Shown here: piece by piece, positions 8,701 to 12,732 of the stretch
Layout of the letters: each line of letters opens with the position of its first letter
Numbering within the stretch: the stretch's first letter is position 1
Assembly (NCBI GenBank): GCA_003650585.1
Contig: QMQS01000019.1
Coordinates: forward strand, 1 to 12,732
Length of the DNA: 12,732 nt
Origin: Candidatus Woesearchaeota archaeon
GTDB taxonomy: Archaea; Nanobdellota; Nanobdellia; Woesearchaeales; B29-G15
Reading direction: 5' to 3'
Translations under genes and position numbers: made by a program
The notes under the pieces: model-generated
The model's input: only the letters and a program-made list of their open reading frames with translations
Told to the model about the DNA's origin: nothing
Databases searched by the model: none

Positions 8701-8988
8701 TTCCAAGTGAACCACCAGGAGTTGGCTGTGGATGGCTTTGTTGATGGCTTGGGTAATCAGGTGGTTGAGGCCTATGTGGTTACTAATGAGGGCTCTCCGA
8801 TTACACTAGTCAGCCCAGAGCACCTACCAATTGATTACTTTGAATTCAACACATATGTTACGCTTATTGAGGGCTTGAACAGCGTGATTTTCTATGCCAC
8901 AAATGATTTGGGTAACACTGCGGTTGAGCCCTATATTATTGAGTTGGATACCACACCACCCAGACAGCCACGGATGGGGTTTGAATGA
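5791..8988 (+). CDS. Secreted cysteine-rich, multi-Ig/FN3 adhesin-like protein, 1065 aa
   Basis: Exported protein: signal peptide 1-23 (KK, hydrophobic core, cleavage after VNA). Residues 27-120 are a cysteine-rich N-terminal module including CC pairs, CVDHYFFPGVSC and GCCC. Residues about 147-237 resemble an FN3 domain (YTIRRRE strand, TTYQYEVTAVY strand). Residues 241-545 are a second, irregular cysteine-rich region ending in a calcium-loop-like DANGDGLPDCDNDD (525 onward). The rest is a chain of beta-sandwich domains: about 547-665, 666-763, 764-864 (opens DTVAPNPP, with GSAEPGTTVRIYA), 865-960 (DVDPPHGA, similar to bacterial Big_5-type Ig domains) and 962-1060. No membrane anchor is seen. 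The protein stops at DTTPPRQPRMGFE, a linker that normally leads into another domain. It lies 10 nt after the 586-aa gene and 4 nt before the next large gene. Inferred role: extracellular adhesion or matrix component, perhaps tethered by neighbouring membrane proteins. The domain types are visible; the ligand is not. Confidence 0.9.
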   Translation: MKKSSTLLIVCTLAIVLAGFVNAQSEGCCLNAYTSACKAVEITLEQCCPPDNPAAFGPEGAPTYEACVDHYFFPGVSCVDVVNCTIGCCCDPYPSRVTEPECRGGVWTPFTEMIVDCNQDYCDQFNLTPPTVQPPETLDCENPYPFVELRAIKGEKFVGLSFGSRCSYPPKEYTIRRREMPTGDFQTLVEGFTGRNYVDDSAQLKWDTTYQYEVTAVYELSGGRTVSFPTHVSFTLGDLICWGVYDEVPFCVGPDYFLLESLDKPPFTSYLRDIVGVPEEDIPLYVNQTYGEYFDNGYYCDENNTAHIQLDCGSSGKTCVMTSTGMECYVKGGCSVGNPFGLFIQSREECEQTETGEKKYCFFDKSTTVVNKCYECSPMMDCYDYKSKEACESDNCRANGVKDCVWEWINEDLGIGVCKALERDNCKYCDTAGTGAVESSRAHNFIFNRCTQEKLDHLAVPGFPCGTVENVSCRDLICEGITSPDNCADMIVLDNDNTIMSGSALCSGEIKVCKWYPTRMHCVKDANGDGLPDCDNDDVACQRDRYPPRTELASYAQLTTRDQLRFRIFDKTDNQGVEEEVSLDDGYVLYLCSYGEGEEECGPLGYNGLNSHPESYYRLPELEVSVGDLIRQGALGFGVNYLKFFAVDPSRNVEEIKRERVRISTNLVGGLGVFLVSPGNNSYVNQREAEFRIVAQADTERIWKVVLKKMTGEVVATYYDGSPLYYEVDETRTINLGNDGEKNFIIEVRAGELVREAHVKVTLDTVAPNPPLLDPVQPFLEQNYVNLSGSAEPGTTVRIYAKLGEGQFEYIKSVEVPSNGRFSTRILLLQGDYQIKARAYDKALNPSQWSNVLEFTFVTGAPEFDVDPPHGAVRPFVDNVTAVFHLMSERVPLNRSETSIAVFKEGEVVQGSLAWLDNTTLIFSPSEELDRGHYSVRVTSVDTLGHRLEGVSEFDIEDVPLIVTSWVLNTFQVNHQELAVDGFVDGLGNQVVEAYVVTNEGSPITLVSPEHLPIDYFEFNTYVTLIEGLNSVIFYATNDLGNTAVEPYIIELDTTPPRQPRMGFE

Positions 8989-8992
8989 GAAG

Positions 8993-11900
8993 ATGAAAAT
9001 GGAAGCAAAATCAAGGTTTGGAAGCAGGTTTGTGCTAGTGCTCCTTTTGGTTGCACTTTCTCCCACATTAGTCATGTCTGATATGATTACCACAGACAAT
9101 CAACCAAGGATATTCATAGACTTCACATCAGAAACAGACAAAGTGACAATCACTGAGGCGAGATTAGTGTATCCTGATTATCACGAGATTGATGTGATTG
9201 ATAGAATCACTGAGCAATATAGGAATTATTTTGTTTTGCAGTGCCCCATTCTTGAGAATGGAGATTATGAGCTCAAAGTGATGGCAGAGGACGACATTGG
9301 CAACCTAATGCTGGATTATGCCTCATTTGATTTCACAGTGGACACCACACAAGCAGATGTCTACATTTACACAGTCCCAGAGGGTCCAGTAATAATAAAC
9401 GACACATACGAACTGTATGTGCACTTTATACAGGCACCGGTGAACAAAACAGTGCTGTTGAGGGCTGGTGGCGAAGAACTTGAGCTGGGTGACTCCATGG
9501 AGCAGGTGGATGATAAGACCTTCAAGATAGAGCTCGTATCAATAGATGGCACATACACTGTTCTTGCAACAGGTTACTACACAAACCGAGCACCCTTGAG
9601 CGGGCAGTATTCATATACTGTGAATGCCAACCCGCCCATAGTCACATTAAAGAGTCCACCATTTGGGATTGTCAACACCCAACCATTTGATGTGATTGTG
9701 GAGACTGACGAATTAGCGAGGTGTAGGTACAAGAAGAATGTGGCAGTGCCATACAGGAGCATGGACGCGATGGAGTTGGTTAATGCCACAGACGGTTGGG
9801 CCATCTTGCACAAGATTAGCCATTTCAGTGGAATACCTGAGCATGGCAACATATCTATATTTGTTGCATGCAATGATTCCTATGGAAGGTTAATGATTGA
9901 GCCAGCAGAGATAGTGATTGGTTATGATACTACCCCACCCAATATAAATGTGAACATAGAACCGCCCATTGTTTACCATTCTCCATTAGAAGCAACCCTC
10001 GTAGTGACAAGCGATGACCCCACCATTTGTATGTATTCCACCACACCAGAGAACAACACTCTGGATGCGATGGAGCATGCCTTCCCAGGCTATGATGATC
10101 AAAACTATTCAACCTACCATTTCCAAACCCTGAGTTTCTCGCCTGAAGCAAGCACATATGTATACTTTGTGTTGTGTAAGAACCCTGTGGATGAGCTAAG
10201 TCCTGTGGTTAGGGCTACTGTTACAGTTGATTTGAACCTAACGCTCACTGCAACCAGCGAAACACCGAGATGGATGAACTCCTCACCCATAACCCTAAAA
10301 GTGGTCACTAACAGGGATGATGCAGATTGTTTCTGGTCAGAGGACCGCACAAGGATTAACAGGGGCATGGCAAAGGTTGGCGGTGTGCACCATTTTGCTT
10401 ACATAGATGGAGGAAAGGAAGATGGGGATTACAGGTTCTATGTGCAGTGTATATCCCCTGCCAACGATGTGCTGCTAACAATTAATGCAGGTAAAGACAC
10501 CACACCACCAAGCAGGCCAGTTGTGGACGATTCTACACAATTGTCAAACCCAGAGAAGACCTGGAAGACCGATGAGCTCTCTGCGCGTTGGAGTGCTGAG
10601 GATAATGAGTCTGGCATAGCAAAGTACAAGTATGCCATCTATGACTACAATGACGAACGAATAACTGATTGGAAAACCACTACACGCACCTATGTCACAG
10701 TTAAGGATTTGGAGCTGAGGGATGGCAGAACTTACTATTTCAAGGTTTATGCCCAAAACAATGCTGGGCTCTGGAGTGAAACCCCGGGCCGGAGCAATGG
10801 GGTTTCAGTTGACACCTCACTTAAACCACATCACTGCGAGAATGGTGTGGCAGACATTGGCTTGGAGACTGGGGTGGATTGTGGTTTAGAGTGCCCACCC
10901 TGTGAGGCTGGTGAGAGGTGCATAAATGATAGTGATTGCGATTCTGGGCTTAGGTGCGACTCTGCCTCAAGGGTATGCGTTGAATCAACTTGTGGTGATG
11001 GTGTAAGGGGGCCAGGAGAGAGCGATGTGGATTGTGGCGGGGTTTGCCCCAAGTGTGGTCCAGGCAAGAGGTGTAACTCAGACACTGATTGTATGCCAGG
11101 GCTCAGTTGCGGGCTAAGTGGCAAGTGCGAGCTCTCACTAACTGAGACTTGCTCCAACGGGCAACTTGACCCCACATTCGAGAGTGATGTGGATTGTGGT
11201 AAGCGATGCGCTGTGAACCTTGGTAAGAGGTGTGCAGGTGGAAAACGCTGTGTCACAGACAATGATTGTGTTTCAAGGGAATGCACTGAGAATAATAAAT
11301 GTGCAGGTGGTGCTGGAAGTGGTGATGCTGATGGTGACGGCATTGCAGATACCGAGGACAACTGCCCAACTGTGCCCAATCGAAACCAAGCAGACTTTGA
11401 TAAGGATGATGCAGGGGATGTGTGTGATGACGATGACGACAATGATGGCATACTAGATGCCGATGAACTCTCAAACGGATTGAATCCAAAGGACCCAAGG
11501 GACGCACACGAGGACAATGATGGCGATGGGCTAACAAATTATGAAGAGCTTGTGGTTTATGGAGACTACAATATTGACCCAAACAATCCTGACACTGATG
11601 GGGATGGCTACTCTGACAGGGTTGAGATTGAGAAGCAGACCAACCCAGTGGATGCCTCTTCTAAGCCTGGCTCAGGGTTTTTGAATATTCTGCTAATACT
11701 CTTTATCATCATCGTGCTGATAGCATTGGGGTATGTGATGTACACCTATTATCCAACTCTGTTTAAGAAGAAACCCAAGACAAGACCAGTGCCCCTCACG
11801 CCGGTGAGCATGCCACCAAGAAAGGGCCCAATTGTACCACCTCCACGCTTTAAGCCCATACCCAAGCCCAAGCCCGGTCAAGTCTTAAAGCGCGAGAGTA

Positions 11901-12202
11901 GGGAGGATGAGATTAAGAGAACTAAGGAGCGCCTCATCCGTGAGTTTGAGTTAGTTGATACAAAACCGGTAACAAAACCCAAGTCAGAGGAAGAGAAGCC
12001 GAGTGGTGAGCAAAAGCCACAGAAGCCAGTCGAAAAGAGAGCAAAGCCCTCCCAGAAACCAACCAAAAAGAAGGACGATACAGAGCTCTACTTGGCTTTG
12101 TCAGACATAATGCCTCCAAAAAAACCTACCCCTAAGAAGCCCAGGAGTAAGCCAACAAAGAAGGCGAGCAAAGCGACCAAAACACGAACAAAAAAGAAGT
12201 GA
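8993..12202 (+). CDS. Single-pass surface protein: Ig/FN3, Cys repeats, TSP3 calcium repeats, basic cytoplasmic tail, 1069 aa
   Basis: Signal peptide at residues 1-29 (basic start, VLVLLLVAL core, cleavage near VMS). Residues 30-500 are Ig-like beta-sandwiches, one linked by DTTPP. Residues about 502-610 are an FN3-type domain (DTTPPSRP, WSAEDNESGIAKYKYAI, YYFKVYAQNNAGLWS). Three cysteine repeats of the form CxxG-E-(S/G)-D/V-VDCG-C-C-GxxC follow at 615-663, 667-712 and 720-770. Residues 778-880 hold thrombospondin type 3-like calcium loops (DADGDGIADTEDNCP, DNDGDGLTNYEE, NPDTDGDGYSDRVE). A transmembrane helix spans about 896-917, and a 146-residue Lys/Pro-rich tail faces the cytoplasm. The tail contains a predicted charged helix (SREDEIKRTKERLIREFEL) and a lone acidic-hydrophobic patch, DDTELYLALSDI. 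The frame is also open upstream to 8894, but the ATG at 8993 (or 8999) directly precedes the signal peptide. It sits 4 nt after the previous stop. Likely the envelope-anchored stalk or receptor of this locus; partner and ligand unknown. Confidence 0.9.
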   Translation: MKMEAKSRFGSRFVLVLLLVALSPTLVMSDMITTDNQPRIFIDFTSETDKVTITEARLVYPDYHEIDVIDRITEQYRNYFVLQCPILENGDYELKVMAEDDIGNLMLDYASFDFTVDTTQADVYIYTVPEGPVIINDTYELYVHFIQAPVNKTVLLRAGGEELELGDSMEQVDDKTFKIELVSIDGTYTVLATGYYTNRAPLSGQYSYTVNANPPIVTLKSPPFGIVNTQPFDVIVETDELARCRYKKNVAVPYRSMDAMELVNATDGWAILHKISHFSGIPEHGNISIFVACNDSYGRLMIEPAEIVIGYDTTPPNINVNIEPPIVYHSPLEATLVVTSDDPTICMYSTTPENNTLDAMEHAFPGYDDQNYSTYHFQTLSFSPEASTYVYFVLCKNPVDELSPVVRATVTVDLNLTLTATSETPRWMNSSPITLKVVTNRDDADCFWSEDRTRINRGMAKVGGVHHFAYIDGGKEDGDYRFYVQCISPANDVLLTINAGKDTTPPSRPVVDDSTQLSNPEKTWKTDELSARWSAEDNESGIAKYKYAIYDYNDERITDWKTTTRTYVTVKDLELRDGRTYYFKVYAQNNAGLWSETPGRSNGVSVDTSLKPHHCENGVADIGLETGVDCGLECPPCEAGERCINDSDCDSGLRCDSASRVCVESTCGDGVRGPGESDVDCGGVCPKCGPGKRCNSDTDCMPGLSCGLSGKCELSLTETCSNGQLDPTFESDVDCGKRCAVNLGKRCAGGKRCVTDNDCVSRECTENNKCAGGAGSGDADGDGIADTEDNCPTVPNRNQADFDKDDAGDVCDDDDDNDGILDADELSNGLNPKDPRDAHEDNDGDGLTNYEELVVYGDYNIDPNNPDTDGDGYSDRVEIEKQTNPVDASSKPGSGFLNILLILFIIIVLIALGYVMYTYYPTLFKKKPKTRPVPLTPVSMPPRKGPIVPPPRFKPIPKPKPGQVLKRESREDEIKRTKERLIREFELVDTKPVTKPKSEEEKPSGEQKPQKPVEKRAKPSQKPTKKKDDTELYLALSDIMPPKKPTPKKPRSKPTKKASKATKTRTKKK

Positions 12203-12217
12203 TTCTTTGGTTCTAAA

Positions 12218-12732
12218 ATGAACAGAAATGGGGCAGTTGAAATACAGTTCAATTGGATCTTTGTTCTGGTAGCGGGTGCATTGATAATTGCTATGGTTAC
12301 TGGGTTTGCTTTGAGATGGATAAAAACCTCTGAACGTAGCGAGGCAGTCGAGGCCCTGAGCAATATTGATACAATAATCACTGCCACAGGAGTGGTGGAA
12401 GGGGAGACCAAGGTTGTGTCTCTGCCAGATTTCTCCTTGAGGTATGACTGCAATGAGCTCGGTTACAGTGGTGTGAGTGTTGGCGGGTTGCGGGTTGCTA
12501 ATCTCTTTAGCCCACCTGAGTTAAAAGGCAACAGCTTGGTGATGTGGACAAGAGCCTGGTTTGTACCCTTTTATGTTGGGAATTTTGTGTATATAACCAC
12601 CCCCCAGGTTAAATACAATGTGGTGTATCAACCAGGTAACCCAAGCTCAGAAAGGTTGCTTAGAATGCTTGAGGATAGCTTGCCAGATAAGGTGAATGTG
12701 GACTTTGTCTCAAGCATTGGTGAGGTAAAGAA
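12218..12732 (+). CDS. N-terminal part of pilin-like membrane protein (runs off the window)
   Basis: An open frame begins at ATG 12218 and is unbroken to the window edge (171 codons plus two bases). It starts MNRNGAVEIQFNWIFVL with a hydrophobic helix at about residues 11-32, then RWIKTSERSEA and an extracellular-type domain. The short basic start, Gly-Ala, and Glu before the hydrophobic stretch resemble class III/type IV pilin-like signal sequences. The motif RNGAVEIQFNWIF, and later PPELKGNSLVMWTRAW followed by VPFYVGNFVYITTP, match my recollection of a conserved uncharacterised DPANN protein often found with RAQVTFFI-type proteins such as the one at 4020-5780. It lies 15 nt after the preceding stop, with no clear ribosome binding site, and is probably co-transcribed. 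The C-terminus is not visible, and the function is inferred only as a surface-structure subunit. Confidence 0.8.
   Translation, partial: MNRNGAVEIQFNWIFVLVAGALIIAMVTGFALRWIKTSERSEAVEALSNIDTIITATGVVEGETKVVSLPDFSLRYDCNELGYSGVSVGGLRVANLFSPPELKGNSLVMWTRAWFVPFYVGNFVYITTPQVKYNVVYQPGNPSSERLLRMLEDSLPDKVNVDFVSSIGEVK

Noticed and set aside
8894..8992. Upstream in-frame start that would extend the 1069-aa protein by 33 residues
   Set aside because: The extension overlaps the end of the preceding gene, has no similarity to anything recognised and precedes a clear signal peptide. Starting at 8993 gives a compact 4-nt gap.
10831..11517. Minus-strand open frame of 228 codons opposite the cysteine and calcium repeats
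   Set aside because: The Ser/Pro/His-rich product mirrors the GAT/GGT-rich codons of the plus-strand repeats. The plus-strand frame has recognisable domains, so this one is a shadow.

Overview
The window looks like archaeal chromosome, most probably from a small-genome DPANN-type lineage; no marker here fixes the phylum. Two intergenic promoters share the archaeal BRE/TATA layout (CGAAARTTTTATATA), ribosome binding sites are of the GGTG/GGTGAT type, genes are packed with 4-nt overlaps or gaps of 4 to 15 nt, and several proteins carry sequence signatures I associate with DPANN genomes (an N-terminal RAQVTFFIVL segment, a GAVEIQFNWIFVL segment, and a cysteine core ending in W-x-SRT). These assignments rest on memory of families, not on a search.

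Every gene is on the + strand and every one appears to encode an exported or membrane-anchored protein. Positions 1-135 are the 3' end of a gene whose product matches the C-terminus of the next one. Positions 220-2484 encode a secreted 754-aa protein with about 50 cysteines, with its own promoter. Positions 2560-4023 encode a shorter, diverged paralog (487 aa), also preceded by its own promoter. From there the genes run as one probable transcription unit to the window end: a 586-aa protein with one N-terminal membrane segment (4020-5780), a 1065-aa secreted protein with cysteine-rich and Ig/FN3-like modules (5791-8988), a 1069-aa single-pass surface protein with Ig/FN3 domains, three cysteine-rich repeats, thrombospondin-type-3 calcium repeats and a strongly basic cytoplasmic tail (8993-12202), and the start of a pilin-like membrane protein (12218 to the edge).

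Taken together this is a cell-surface locus: a tandem family of disulfide-rich exported proteins, two membrane-anchored pilin-like proteins and two large adhesin-like proteins. The inference is that they form, or are assembled into, an envelope or attachment structure. No enzyme, ATPase, RNA gene, mobile element or CRISPR array was recognised. The most notable points are the tandem paralogs with nearly identical 3' ends and duplicated promoters, a sharp codon-usage change inside the 754-aa gene, the modular cysteine-rich N-terminus found in only one paralog, and a Ca-repeat/TM/basic-tail protein resembling a transmembrane receptor.
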